A program made the position numbers and the translations under genes. Shown here piece by piece: positions 44,216 through 53,312 of a stretch of 64,000 nt of DNA. Below the pieces are notes generated by a model that was not told the DNA's origin, searched no databases, and was given only the letters and a program-made list of their open reading frames with translations. The DNA is from Vibrio comitans (GTDB taxonomy: Bacteria; Pseudomonadota; Gammaproteobacteria; Enterobacterales; Vibrionaceae). The stretch spans positions 1-64,000 of the forward strand of contig AP024866.1 of the NCBI GenBank assembly GCA_024346835.1, read 5' to 3'. Each line of letters begins with the position of its first letter. Within the stretch, counting starts at the first letter, position 1.

Positions 44216-45979
44216 TTATTGTCTTACCGTTTGATTTTCTCCAATAGCGACACCTTCTCGTCTCGGATCCGCTGCGCCGGTTAAATCTTGCTCAATCTTG
44301 ATGATGTGCAGGCCTGAATTCAAAGGCTTTAATTTGGTTTTATAACCCCATTGCTTAAATTCTTGCTCATACTGCTGTGCGCTAGTGTCTTGTTCAAATT
44401 CAACCGTACCAAAACGGTTGGAAATATGGGGCAATTGAACCACTTCTTCTAATGGTAACTGCCAAGTTAAGTGAGCGATCAGAGCTTGCGCTACATACCC
44501 AATGATGTAGCTGCCACCAGGAGAACCAACGGATAAATAAGGAGAACCATTCTTCAGTACAATCGTTGGTGACATTGAAGAACGTGGCCTTTTCCCTGGA
44601 GCAATGTGGTTAGCTATGATCTGGCCATCTTGATGATGTTTAAAAGAAAAGTCCGTCATTTGGTTGTTAAGTAAGAACCCTCTGACCATGATTCGAGAGC
44701 CAAACACGTTTTCGACACTACTGGTTAAGCTGACCACGTTTCCTTGTGCATCAACAATATTAAAGTGGGTTGTCGAGGGAAGTTCTATAGATTGGTCATC
44801 GGCGTAGCTTAGGGCTACTTCCCATGGAGGAGACCCAGCACTGACTGATTTGAGAGGAGCTTTGAGGTTTATCATTTTTGCGCGCTGTTTAAGGTAGTCT
44901 TCATTAATGAGCCCTTGAGAAGGGACAGACACAAAGTCGCTATCGGCCAAAAATTTCGCTCTATCTGCAAAAGCCAGTTGGGTGGCGTCACCAATGACCT
45001 TATAGCTTTTAGCGCTGGTTGCTCCCCATTCATGCAGCGGGAACTGCTCAGAAAGTTTGAGTATTTGACCGACGGCGATCCCTCCTGAACTCGGTGGGCC
45101 CATTCCGCAAACGTCGTACTGTAGGTAGTCTACACAAATAGGGGTACGTTCTATGACTTCATATCTGGCAAGGTCTTGCTTTGCCAATACCCCGGTATTC
45201 TTGGGATGATTGGCGACTGCTGCAACAATATCATTAGCGATATCACCCTGGTAAAAAGCATTTTCACCATAGGTGGCCAAAAGCTTTAGAGTGTCGGCAT
45301 ATTCCTGATTAATGAGTACTTCGCCTGCTTGTTTAGCGCTACCATCTTGATTGAGGAAGTAAGCCTTGGCGTTAGCGTCAATTGACAGGTGCTCTTTATC
45401 CCTTTCAATCAAACTGGCTAATCGAGGGCTAATGGTAAACCCTTGCTCTGCCAACGCTATTACGGGTTCAATCAGCCTTGGCCATTTGACGCTGCCATGC
45501 TTTTGGTGCATTTCCCACAATAGCTTTATCGCACCAGGTGTCCCTACCGAAAGTCCACTTACAACTGCGTCATAGAATTTTAACGGTTGACCATCTTTGC
45601 CAATAAAATGTTCTGGTTTTACGGCTAAGGGGGCAGTCTCGCGAGCATCGAAAGTGGTGAGATTTTTTTTCTGCCCATCCCAGTAAACGAGAAAAGCACC
45701 GCCGCCTATTCCCGATGATTGGGGCTCAACGAGTCCTAGCACCAATTGTGTCACCACCATGGCATCAATTGCATTGCCACCATCCTTTAGTACTTGGGCA
45801 GCATATTGGCTAGCGATAGGGTTTGCGGCTGTAACCATCCATTCTTTGCTTTGCTGCGCTTTCTTCGCTTCCCAACCGGTAGGTGTTTCGGGAGCGACAG
45901 CATCGCTGGCTTGATTGGCGATGACTACAGAAGGAACCATGCAGGCTAAAGTGAGTAGGGATAGTGTTCGAAGAGTCAT
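44216..45979 (-). CDS. ggt: Gamma-glutamyltransferase
   Basis: Periplasmic N-terminal-nucleophile hydrolase that cleaves glutathione and other gamma-glutamyl compounds. The 587-residue precursor has a signal peptide (MTLRTLSLLTLACMVPSVVIA-NQ). It self-cleaves before the Thr of ELPSTTHFNIVDAQGN, giving large and small subunits. Downstream GKRPRSSMSPTIV and VGSPGGSYIIGY are substrate-pocket motifs. It converges away from csrB and ends 20 bp from the GacA box. Full length for the family. Confidence 0.95.
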   Translation of the reverse strand: MTLRTLSLLTLACMVPSVVIANQASDAVAPETPTGWEAKKAQQSKEWMVTAANPIASQYAAQVLKDGGNAIDAMVVTQLVLGLVEPQSSGIGGGAFLVYWDGQKKNLTTFDARETAPLAVKPEHFIGKDGQPLKFYDAVVSGLSVGTPGAIKLLWEMHQKHGSVKWPRLIEPVIALAEQGFTISPRLASLIERDKEHLSIDANAKAYFLNQDGSAKQAGEVLINQEYADTLKLLATYGENAFYQGDIANDIVAAVANHPKNTGVLAKQDLARYEVIERTPICVDYLQYDVCGMGPPSSGGIAVGQILKLSEQFPLHEWGATSAKSYKVIGDATQLAFADRAKFLADSDFVSVPSQGLINEDYLKQRAKMINLKAPLKSVSAGSPPWEVALSYADDQSIELPSTTHFNIVDAQGNVVSLTSSVENVFGSRIMVRGFLLNNQMTDFSFKHHQDGQIIANHIAPGKRPRSSMSPTIVLKNGSPYLSVGSPGGSYIIGYVAQALIAHLTWQLPLEEVVQLPHISNRFGTVEFEQDTSAQQYEQEFKQWGYKTKLKPLNSGLHIIKIEQDLTGAADPRREGVAIGENQTVRQ

Positions 45980-46063
45980 TAGGTTGCCACGCTATTGCAG
46001 TAAAGTACTGAAAGCGTGGCATTTAATTATAATTTTTCAAATGAAAACGAACGTTTTGAGAGA

Positions 46064-46723
46064 TCAGTTCGTTAGGAGCTGGGTGACCGCTTGCCAAAGA
46101 ATGGCTGTACCTAAGATAGAAAACAGCAGACAGCATATGACATCTATATAGATGGCAACGCGAGCCAGTACTAGCTGCAGTCTTTTTGTCGACAAGGCCC
46201 AAGCCAATAACGCGAACCAAAACAGTGACAAGCTCCAAAGAATAACTAACGCTGCGACTTTGCCTTCTACAGACATGCTTGCCGGTACTAATGTCGACAT
46301 CAAACTGACGAAGAATACTAAGGCTTTTGGGTTCAATAGGTTAGTAGTTAGCCCTCGTGTGAAGGCTTGCTTCTTGCTATTGAGGGTAAAGTCTTTACCT
46401 GGCTTTTTGTCTTGAGAAGACTTTCGAATGCTTTGGATTATCGATTTAATACCGGTTAATCCTAGATAAGCTAGATAGCTACCACCCATCAGCTGAAGCA
46501 AAAGAAACAGTGTTGGGTGTGAATGAACTAGGTAGCTGATTCCTGTTAGGCTGAGGATTGAATGAATCAAAATGCCAATGGAAAGACCAAATGCAATGGC
46601 GATGCCAGTTTGTCTGCCGTAGCGTGTTGAATTTTGCACCACTAGAGCAAAATCAGGACCAGGGCTCATTAGAGCAATAAAATGCACGCTAGCTAGCGTC
46701 AGCAACACGTTAACTTCGTTCAC
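46064..46723 (-). CDS. LysE/RhtB family exporter
   Basis: 219-residue inner-membrane amino acid/homoserine exporter-type protein. The N-terminus FIALMSPGPDFALVVQNSTRYGRQTGIAIAFG is the family signature, followed by five more hydrophobic helices, including LLNPKALVFFVSL. Substrate is unknown. It overlaps rarD by 4 bp (rarD stop region/ATGA), so the two exporters are probably co-transcribed with rarD first. Confidence 0.9.
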   Translation of the reverse strand: MNEVNVLLTLASVHFIALMSPGPDFALVVQNSTRYGRQTGIAIAFGLSIGILIHSILSLTGISYLVHSHPTLFLLLQLMGGSYLAYLGLTGIKSIIQSIRKSSQDKKPGKDFTLNSKKQAFTRGLTTNLLNPKALVFFVSLMSTLVPASMSVEGKVAALVILWSLSLFWFALLAWALSTKRLQLVLARVAIYIDVICCLLFSILGTAILWQAVTQLLTN

Positions 46724-47619
46724 TTTCTATTGTTCCTAGCGTTTTTGATGCCGTCGAAACTAAATACAACCAATGCTGCCCAAATGAACAAAAATGTCAC
46801 TGCTTTATTGATACTAAAGTGCTCACCGTAGACCGTGATAGCCAGGATAAACATCAGGCTTGGACCTATGTATTGGAAAAAACCTAATGTAGATAGCTTG
46901 ATGCGAGTTGCTGCACCTGTAAAACAGAGTAGTGGGGCGGTAGTGACGGCTCCAGCAAGCATGAGTAGCGTATTTAGGTCCCAGCTGTTAGTAAACATGT
47001 TAGATGTATCGCTGTTTGTGAAGAATGCCCAGTAGATGGTGGCAAGAGGCAATAGAAATAAGGTTTCAACAAACAGCCCAGTTTGCGCGTCAAGGTTCAC
47101 TTTCTTTCTTAGCAATCCATAGGCGCCAAAGCTGCAAGCGAGGGCAAATGAGATGTAAGGAATTGAGCCGAAGGCAATTAATTCAATTGCCACACCACAA
47201 AATGCCAATGCCACAGCAATCCACTGCACTGCACGCAAGCGCTCGCTAAGGAAAATCATCCCAAGCATAACGTTGATGATAGGGTTGATGTAATACCCAA
47301 GGCTGGCTTCTAACATATGGTTGCTATTAACTGCCCATATGAAGATTAACCAGTTCACCCCGATCAGAAGAGAAGAAGTGAGTAAATATATCAGTTTGGT
47401 TTTACTTTTTAGTATTTCTTTAAAAGAATGCCACCCTTGCCCAAAATGGATTAAACCAGCAAGCAAGAAGAACGACCAAATGATCCTATGCATCAGTATC
47501 TCACTGGCTGGAACCGCAGATAACGCCTTGAAATATATAGGTGCAATTCCCCACATGGTGTATGCCATTACGGCAAAGATGACACCTTGACGAGTGCGCT
47601 GTTGAGCTAGGTTATCCAT
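46720..47619 (-). CDS. rarD: EamA family transporter RarD
   Basis: 299-residue ten-helix EamA/DMT transporter with the RarD signature RQGVIFAVMAYTMWGIAPIYFKAL and HRIIWSFF, LLIGVNWLIFIWAVN, LGYYINP and IGPSLMFILA. RarD was linked to chloramphenicol sensitivity in Pseudomonas, but its substrate is not settled. First gene of a pair with the LysE-type exporter. It diverges from recQ. Confidence 0.92.
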   Translation of the reverse strand: MDNLAQQRTRQGVIFAVMAYTMWGIAPIYFKALSAVPASEILMHRIIWSFFLLAGLIHFGQGWHSFKEILKSKTKLIYLLTSSLLIGVNWLIFIWAVNSNHMLEASLGYYINPIINVMLGMIFLSERLRAVQWIAVALAFCGVAIELIAFGSIPYISFALACSFGAYGLLRKKVNLDAQTGLFVETLFLLPLATIYWAFFTNSDTSNMFTNSWDLNTLLMLAGAVTTAPLLCFTGAATRIKLSTLGFFQYIGPSLMFILAITVYGEHFSINKAVTFLFIWAALVVFSFDGIKNARNNRK

Positions 47620-47765
47620 AGATTCTCGAGATACTGATCGGAAAACAGCAGAGTATAGAGAGCACTCACTCTAAGAGCCAGTAAAATGCGGTTTCCATCC
47701 TAGATCATCCCCTTTACAATGTAGCGCTGATTCATCAACCACTACTCACAGGTAATACATCTTAC

Positions 47766-49598
47766 ATGCCCACCCATTTGTCTATGATTGAGGAATCCGA
47801 TACTCAAGTAACACCTCAGAGCGTGCTGGAGGATGTGTTTGGCTATCAGGAGTTTCGAGACGGCCAACAACAGGTGGTAGATGCCGCACTCGCTGGAAAG
47901 GACACTTTGGTTATCATGCCTACTGGTGGTGGTAAGTCCATGTGTTACCAAGTCCCAATGCTGGTGGCTTCAGGAATGGGCTTAGTGATCTCGCCACTGA
48001 TTTCATTGATGAAAGATCAAGTCGATCAATTGAAAGCCAATGGTGTAGCCGCGGAGTGCATTAACTCAAGCATGACCCGTGAGGAGTTGTTGTCGGTATA
48101 CAACAGGATGCATCAAGGCAAGATAAAGCTTGTCTATGTATCCCCTGAACGCGTGCTAATGCATGAGTTCATGGAGCGCTTGCAACATCTAGAGATAAAC
48201 CTAATCGCCATTGATGAAGCGCACTGTATCTCTCAATGGGGGCATGACTTTAGACCTGAGTATGCGTCTTTGGGTCATTTGAAGCAGCAATTTAGCCATG
48301 TACCGTTTATGGCACTGACCGCTACGGCAGACGATACGACACGACTTGATATTAACGGCAGACTGCAACTTGATGACCCTCTTTGTTATCTCGGTAGCTT
48401 TGATAGACCCAATATTCGTTATACCTTGGTGGAAAAGGCAAAGCCGGTTGCTCAAGTTATTCGCTACCTCGCGACTCAGAAAGGCCAATGCGGCATCATT
48501 TATTGCGGTAGCCGCAAGAAAGTCGAAATGGTCACCGAAAAACTCTGTAATAACGGTATTCGTGCCATGGGCTACCATGCTGGAATGGATCCTGACGAGC
48601 GCGGCTACGTACAAGAAGCATTTCAAAAAGATGATATTCAGATTGTTGTAGCAACCGTTGCCTTTGGTATGGGGATCAATAAGCCGAATGTGCGCTTTGT
48701 TGTGCACTTTGATATTCCTAGGAACATTGAGTCCTACTATCAGGAAACCGGTCGAGCAGGGCGAGATGGTTTGCCCGCTGAGGCGATGACACTGTATGAC
48801 CCATCCGACATCAACTGGCTACGACGCATGCTTGATGAAAAAGAGGATGAGCAGCAGAAAAAAGTAGAGATGCACAAGCTAAATGCAATGAGCGCCTTTG
48901 CTGAAGCCCAAACCTGTCGCCGACAAGTGCTACTGCATTATTTTGGAGAGTATCGAGAAAAAGCCTGTGGCAACTGCGATATCTGTATCGACCCGCCGAA
49001 AACCTTTGATGGCACTGAGGCGGCGAGAAAGGCGCTTTCTTGTGTGTATCGCGTTAATCAATCCTTTGGTATGGGGTATGTGACAGAGGTGCTTCGTGGC
49101 ATGCAGAACATACGTATTCGTGAGAATGGTCATGACAAGTTAACAACCTATGGTATTGGCCGCGATAATAGTCATGACTACTGGGTGAGTGTTATGCGTC
49201 AATTGGTGCATAAAGGCATGCTGACACAAAACATTGCTCGAAACTCAACCTTGCAACTGACAGAAGAGGCGAGACCGCTATTACGTGGTGATATGGAACT
49301 GGAGCTTGCTGTGCCAAGACTGGATCTCACCGTTTCGGCCAAATCCGACAAGACTCCAACAAAACATTACGATAAGAAGTTGTTTGCGAAACTGCGAAAC
49401 CTTCGTAAGCGCGTTGCTGATGAGGAAGGACTGCCTCCTTATGTGGTGTTTAATGATGCTACCTTAATTGATATGGCCGATATTCTGCCAACCTCGTATG
49501 GTGAAATGCTTGCAGTAAACGGAGTAGGGCAACGTAAGCTCGACAAGTATGCTGATGCTTTTCTTGACCTAATTCAGGAGCATATTACTGGTGTCTAG
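47766..49598 (+). CDS. recQ: ATP-dependent DNA helicase RecQ
   Basis: 3'-5' SF2 helicase for recombination and fork repair. The 610-residue product has motif I MPTGGGKSMCYQVP, motif II DEAHCISQWGHDFRPEY, motif III ALTATAD, motif VI QETGRAGRDGLPAE, a zinc-binding domain (CRRQ...CGNCDIC), RQC winged helix and a C-terminal HRDC domain (RNLRKRVADEEGLPPYVVFND). Length matches E. coli RecQ (609). The 3' end overlaps a small DUF3630 gene by 8 bp. Confidence 0.97.
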   Translation: MPTHLSMIEESDTQVTPQSVLEDVFGYQEFRDGQQQVVDAALAGKDTLVIMPTGGGKSMCYQVPMLVASGMGLVISPLISLMKDQVDQLKANGVAAECINSSMTREELLSVYNRMHQGKIKLVYVSPERVLMHEFMERLQHLEINLIAIDEAHCISQWGHDFRPEYASLGHLKQQFSHVPFMALTATADDTTRLDINGRLQLDDPLCYLGSFDRPNIRYTLVEKAKPVAQVIRYLATQKGQCGIIYCGSRKKVEMVTEKLCNNGIRAMGYHAGMDPDERGYVQEAFQKDDIQIVVATVAFGMGINKPNVRFVVHFDIPRNIESYYQETGRAGRDGLPAEAMTLYDPSDINWLRRMLDEKEDEQQKKVEMHKLNAMSAFAEAQTCRRQVLLHYFGEYREKACGNCDICIDPPKTFDGTEAARKALSCVYRVNQSFGMGYVTEVLRGMQNIRIRENGHDKLTTYGIGRDNSHDYWVSVMRQLVHKGMLTQNIARNSTLQLTEEARPLLRGDMELELAVPRLDLTVSAKSDKTPTKHYDKKLFAKLRNLRKRVADEEGLPPYVVFNDATLIDMADILPTSYGEMLAVNGVGQRKLDKYADAFLDLIQEHITGV

Positions 49599-49893
49599 CT
49601 TTACTCTTCGTCATTTTGATTCACAAAAAGGCCGCCTGTCTTTGGTGACTCCCTCATTTGACCATGATGATTTTCCCTCCGTTGGGCAGCAATTTATCGA
49701 CCTTATCGATGCAACAGTATTAGAAAAACAGCAAGATGCTGATCTTCACTCTTGGTTGATTGATTTTGAAGGTTGTCAGCTAATGTTGCGCGCGGAACAC
49801 TATAGTGAGTCCATGTGGTTAGAGGCGCTATCTGCTGGTCAGTCTGAAGAAGAACTAAAATACCTTGCAGGGTTAGTTGCTAGGGGTATTTAG
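49591..49893 (+). CDS. DUF3630 family protein
   Basis: 100-residue acidic soluble protein of unknown function, found next to recQ in Vibrio-type genomes. It starts at a GTG overlapping the recQ stop by 8 bp, so it is translationally coupled. Visible features are WLIDFEGCQLMLRAEHYSESMWLE, compatible with a small alpha/beta fold; no catalytic motif seen. The operon link suggests, but does not prove, a role around RecQ. Confidence 0.75.
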   Translation: MSSFTLRHFDSQKGRLSLVTPSFDHDDFPSVGQQFIDLIDATVLEKQQDADLHSWLIDFEGCQLMLRAEHYSESMWLEALSAGQSEEELKYLAGLVARGI

Positions 49894-49900
49894 TTAGAAA

Positions 49901-49916
49901 GGTTTCACATGAAACC
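49901..49916 (+). promoter_or_regulatory. parS-like site downstream of DUF3630 gene
   Basis: GGTTTCACATGAAACC keeps the parS core GTTTCAC-TGAAAC with one changed central base and altered outer bases. Its 14-bp core is the exact reverse complement of that in the site at 31873. It is intergenic, 8 bp past the DUF3630 stop. Confidence 0.65.
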
Positions 49917-49933
49917 ATAGTGCTGTTCATCTA

Positions 49934-49961
49934 TTGCACAATCTGAATCGTTATGTATAAT
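49934..49961 (+). promoter_or_regulatory. Promoter of yhhQ
   Basis: TTGCAC (49934-49939), 16 bp, TATAAT (49956-49961). The transcript would begin near 49968 and carry a GCCCGCC/GGTGGGC hairpin (about 49967-49985) and then the preQ1 aptamer. Confidence 0.65.
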
Positions 49962-50017
49962 TCCGAGCCCGCCATTTTGGTGGGCTTTAAATTTTGAGAT
50001 GAAGCGACTTGCTTCGA

Positions 50018-50050
50018 ATGGGTTCCCTCGCCCCCATCTACTAAAAAGGT
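50018..50050 (+). promoter_or_regulatory. preQ1-I riboswitch
   Basis: A compact H-type pseudoknot is readable: P1 ATGGG (50018-50022) pairs with CCCAT (50033-50037), loop TTCCCTCGCC, then an A-rich tail ending AAAAAGGT. The loop CCT can pair with the tail AGG, which is the yhhQ Shine-Dalgarno, so ligand binding would hide it. This fits the preQ1-I class, and the gene 6 nt downstream encodes a queuosine-precursor transporter, the expected target. Confidence 0.75.
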
Positions 50051-50055
50051 ACAAT

Positions 50056-50721
50056 ATGAACCGTTTTAATCCATCGCAACTGCGTAAAGCGCTTTTCTTT
50101 TTAGCGTCATTCCACCTGATCATCATTGCCTCGAGCAACTATCTCGTTCAACTGCCGTTTACTGTTTTTGGTTTTCACACCACATGGGGCGCATTTACGT
50201 TTCCCTTTATCTTTTTGGCAACTGACCTGACCGTTCGTATCTTTGGTGCGCCACTTGCGCGTAGAATTATCTTTTTGGTAATGCTGCCTTCGCTAGTAGT
50301 GTCTTATCTACTCTCAGTCGTGTTCTTCGAAGGGCAATTTCAAGGCTTTACACCTCTTGGAGAGTTCAACCTGTTCGTGGCTAGAATTGCTATTGCATCG
50401 TTCATGGCTTACCTGTTAGGACAGATCTTGGACGTGCATGTGTTTAACCGTCTGCGTCAAATGAAGCAATGGTGGATAGCCCCAACGTGCTCCACTTTAT
50501 TTGGTAATGCATTAGATACATTGGCTTTCTTTAGTATTGCTTTCTATAACAGCCCTGATGCGTTTATGGCACAGCACTGGCAAGAGATAGCATTAGTCGA
50601 CTATGTGTTTAAACTTGTAATTAGCTTGGGCTTGTTTGTTCCTATGTATGGTGTCTTGCTGAATTACTTGATTCGAAAGTTGACTACCGAATCAGACCAA
50701 AGAATTGCTGCAGAGGCATAA
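50056..50721 (+). CDS. yhhQ: Queuosine precursor transporter YhhQ
   Basis: VUT-family inner-membrane transporter; E. coli YhhQ imports preQ0/preQ1 for queuosine tRNA modification. I chose ATG 50056 (MNRFNPSQLRKALFFLASFH, 221 residues), just behind the AAAAGGT RBS; the upstream in-frame start at 49999 lies in the leader. Motifs are IIIASSNYLVQLP, WGAFTFPFIFLATDLTVRIFG and STLFGNALDTLAFFSIAFY. Regulated, by inference, through the preQ1 riboswitch. Terminator follows. Confidence 0.92.
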   Translation: MNRFNPSQLRKALFFLASFHLIIIASSNYLVQLPFTVFGFHTTWGAFTFPFIFLATDLTVRIFGAPLARRIIFLVMLPSLVVSYLLSVVFFEGQFQGFTPLGEFNLFVARIAIASFMAYLLGQILDVHVFNRLRQMKQWWIAPTCSTLFGNALDTLAFFSIAFYNSPDAFMAQHWQEIALVDYVFKLVISLGLFVPMYGVLLNYLIRKLTTESDQRIAAEA

Positions 50722-50752
50722 AAAAAAGAGCTCCCAATGGGAGCTCTTTTTC
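50722..50752 (+). terminator. Terminator after yhhQ
   Basis: AAAGAGCTCCC AATG GGGAGCTCTTTTT hairpin immediately after the stop; the A-run on the 5' side makes it bidirectional with convergent ybiB. Confidence 0.9.
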
Positions 50753-50761
50753 GTTTCAGTA

Positions 50762-51736
50762 TTAGTGTTTAGAGCAGAACTGCGTCCATAGGCGATAGGC
50801 TTCTTGATCGGCTAATTGCTTATCTTTTAGTTTGGTAAAGAGTAACACTGCAATGGAAGCGACTACGTGATTAGCCATCTGAACTTTATCGGTCTCTATA
50901 GTGCCAAGAGGGCACTGCTTTGGCGTGACGATTTGTTCATTGTACATCTCCTTCCAGTAGTGCGAATGTAAGCCCTTACTATCGCTTGTCCAAATAGTTT
51001 GGCTTACTTTTGGATTGTACTCAGACTCACCAGACACTCCCTTAAACGAGGCAATTGAGCAGTTTGAATGGCCAATATTGGTTTCTATCTCTGCATGTAA
51101 CTCCTGAAACCCTGGGTGGAAACTGCCCCTGACTCCATACTTTGCACTACCCGGGTTTAATCCTCTTACCACAGTATTAATTGGTGTTCTCAAGCCATAG
51201 CGTTTCTTCCAATCAAGCATCTTTTCTGCGATAGGGGCGAAGTGAGATAGTGGTAAGTAAGCGATGTTTGAAGATTGTAGCAACGAGGTAGCATGCTCAA
51301 TATCGTTGGCTGTTTTGATATCGAGTGATTGCAAATAGTGTTGGCTATGCACGCGGTCTGAACCAGCGTCAAGATGACCATGGATCAGCACTTTATAACC
51401 CTCATCAGCAAGGATAGCGGCGGCAATCAGGTTCCATGGCAGGGATTGCTGATTGCCATTGATATCTTCTTTGCTTTTCTTTCCTGCATAACAAGGCCAG
51501 TCGATATCGACTTCGATTTTAGGCAGTCGCTGGTGGAAGGCTTTAGTAAAACCGGCAATCTCTGCTGCTGTCTCGTTGTTAACTCGGATGAGCATCATCA
51601 ACATCGCCATTTGATCATCGTCGATCTGGCCATCAAGATATTGATCCATCACGGTAAAGGCTTGATCAAACGAGAGGGGCTTACGACCACGCTCTCCTCG
51701 GCCAACACAGCGGATGCACTCCAATATTATGCTCAT
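50762..51736 (-). CDS. ybiB: TrpD2/YbiB-like glycosyltransferase-fold protein
   Basis: 324-residue protein of the anthranilate phosphoribosyltransferase-like fold (TrpD2 group). The N-terminal helical domain has GRGERGRKPLSFDQAFTVMDQYLDGQIDDDQMAMLMMLIRV, followed by an alpha/beta domain with RTPINTVVRGLNPG, HPGFQELHAE and FKGVSGESEYNP. YbiB of E. coli binds nucleic acid rather than showing TrpD activity; DNA repair has been suggested because relatives lie with SOS genes. Function here is uncertain. Confidence 0.85.
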   Translation of the reverse strand: MSIILECIRCVGRGERGRKPLSFDQAFTVMDQYLDGQIDDDQMAMLMMLIRVNNETAAEIAGFTKAFHQRLPKIEVDIDWPCYAGKKSKEDINGNQQSLPWNLIAAAILADEGYKVLIHGHLDAGSDRVHSQHYLQSLDIKTANDIEHATSLLQSSNIAYLPLSHFAPIAEKMLDWKKRYGLRTPINTVVRGLNPGSAKYGVRGSFHPGFQELHAEIETNIGHSNCSIASFKGVSGESEYNPKVSQTIWTSDSKGLHSHYWKEMYNEQIVTPKQCPLGTIETDKVQMANHVVASIAVLLFTKLKDKQLADQEAYRLWTQFCSKH

Positions 51737-51785
51737 CTCTCAAGCTCTCCTTGCTTCGATTTTGTTCTCAAAATATTTGTATGTA

Positions 51786-51815
51786 AAAAAGCCCAGCTTA
51801 ATAAACTGGGCTACT
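51786..51815 (-). terminator. Terminator after gppA
   Basis: Read on the minus strand, AGCCCAGTTTATTAAGCTGGGCTTTTTT, a 7-8 bp stem with T-run, 7 bp past the gppA stop. Confidence 0.8.
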
Positions 51816-51819
51816 TAAA

Positions 51820-53304
51820 TTATATCTGCTTGACTTGCAAAGGCCAGTTTTGGTCTGACTGCCGATTGGCTTCAATTTCAAGTTCCGCGACGGTCAATGG
51901 ATTGGCATTACACCAGTTGGCATCAATGGATAAACAAAGCTGTTTACCTGTCGCTTGCAGCTCGACTGAGGGCTGCAGATTCACATTACGCCTATGAGTC
52001 AGTATTACTGACAAGCGTAGAATTCTTAAGATGTTCTCCGCGCTCTGCTTACTGACGGCCTGTTGTTCAGGTAAAGAAGACAAAGCATCTTTGTAGCGTA
52101 GCGTAACATCAGCGAGCAGATTCTTTTGTGCTCGTGTATAGCCAGGTAAATCAAGATGCTGCAATAGGTAGGCGTTATGCTGTCCTGCCTTCTTAAAATC
52201 GATAGTCAGTCCAATCTCATGTAACTGAGCAGCGGCTTGTAGTAACTCAGTTGCTACGGACTCAGGAAGGAATTCATTGCCACATTGCTTGACCAGTTTG
52301 CTCGCTGTCGCGGCAACTTGCTTCGCATAGCCTTGATCGAGTTGAAAGCGCTGTTGAACACTGCCCAAGGTTCGCTGACGAATGTCTTCTTGATGCAACT
52401 CGGTGATCATTTCATAGACCATACCTTCGCGAAGAGCACCGCCTGCAAGGGTCATTTCATCAATATCTAAAAGCTCAAAAATCGCTAATAAGATAGAAAG
52501 ACCACTTGGGAATACAAGGGCTCGCTCAAGGGTGAGACCTTCAATCTCAAGCTCCTCTAAGGCATCCGCTCGCATGGCTTGCTTCTGTAAGCGCTTCAAT
52601 TTGGAGTGAGTAATCACTTCGTCCATGCCTTGCGCTAGCATTATCTCTTGCAGTGCTTGAACGGTCCCGCTTGCACCAACACACAAATCCCAGCCAAGCT
52701 CTGTGTATTCACTCAGAACAGGAGACAAGGTTTGCTTAGCTGCCTCTATAGCACGTTGGAAATTGTCAGCGGTGAGTTGTCTGTCGTTGAAGTGTTGCTC
52801 TAACCAAGTTACACAGCCCATTTGTAGGCTGTTGAGTACCTTGGCATCAAAACCTTCACCAATAATTAGCTCAGTACTGGCGCCACCAATATCAACAACA
52901 AGACGCTTGCCTTTACCACCAGAGGTGTGAGCAACACCTTTATAGATAGTGGCAGCTTCTTCGTCCCCAGATATGACCTGAATATCTTTACCTAGAATCT
53001 GGTTAGCTTTACTCAAGAACTCATCAATATTGGTTGCGACACGAAGTGTGGCGGTGCCCACAATACGAATGTTTTGTTCTGGGATGTCTTGCAAGCGCTC
53101 AGCAAATAGAGACAAACAGTCCCATCCTCTTTGCATTGCTTCCTGACTTAACGCGTTGCTGCTGTCTAACCCGGCAGCTAGGCGAACCTTGCGCTTAATC
53201 TTGGCCATAGTACGGACGCTTCCATGTACGTGCTTAACAACAAGCATATGGAAGCTATTCGAGCCAAGGTCAATGGCGGCATAAAGAGGAGATGAGTCTG
53301 TCAT
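51820..53304 (-). CDS. gppA: Guanosine pentaphosphatase/exopolyphosphatase GppA
   Basis: Ppx/GppA phosphatase that converts pppGpp to ppGpp in the stringent response and may degrade polyphosphate. The 494-residue product has the ASKHA-fold signatures [31 protein letters not shown] and [14 protein letters not shown], and a C-terminal HD-like domain ([13 protein letters not shown]). It lies 8 bp downstream of rhlB, the E. coli rhlB-gppA order, and is probably co-transcribed. Confidence 0.94.
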   Translation of the reverse strand: MTDSSPLYAAIDLGSNSFHMLVVKHVHGSVRTMAKIKRKVRLAAGLDSSNALSQEAMQRGWDCLSLFAERLQDIPEQNIRIVGTATLRVATNIDEFLSKANQILGKDIQVISGDEEAATIYKGVAHTSGGKGKRLVVDIGGASTELIIGEGFDAKVLNSLQMGCVTWLEQHFNDRQLTADNFQRAIEAAKQTLSPVLSEYTELGWDLCVGASGTVQALQEIMLAQGMDEVITHSKLKRLQKQAMRADALEELEIEGLTLERALVFPSGLSILLAIFELLDIDEMTLAGGALREGMVYEMITELHQEDIRQRTLGSVQQRFQLDQGYAKQVAATASKLVKQCGNEFLPESVATELLQAAAQLHEIGLTIDFKKAGQHNAYLLQHLDLPGYTRAQKNLLADVTLRYKDALSSLPEQQAVSKQSAENILRILRLSVILTHRRNVNLQPSVELQATGKQLCLSIDANWCNANPLTVAELEIEANRQSDQNWPLQVKQI

Positions 53305-53312
53305 AACCTAAA

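Noticed and set aside
43831..44284. Two plus-strand ORFs of 109 and 99 residues over the csrB region
   Set aside because: They have no RBS support, overlap the CsrB RNA on the opposite strand and are low-complexity Pro/Phe/Ser; no protein family is evident.
48201..48707. 168-residue minus-strand ORF inside recQ
   Set aside because: Antisense shadow of the helicase gene with no RBS or family match.
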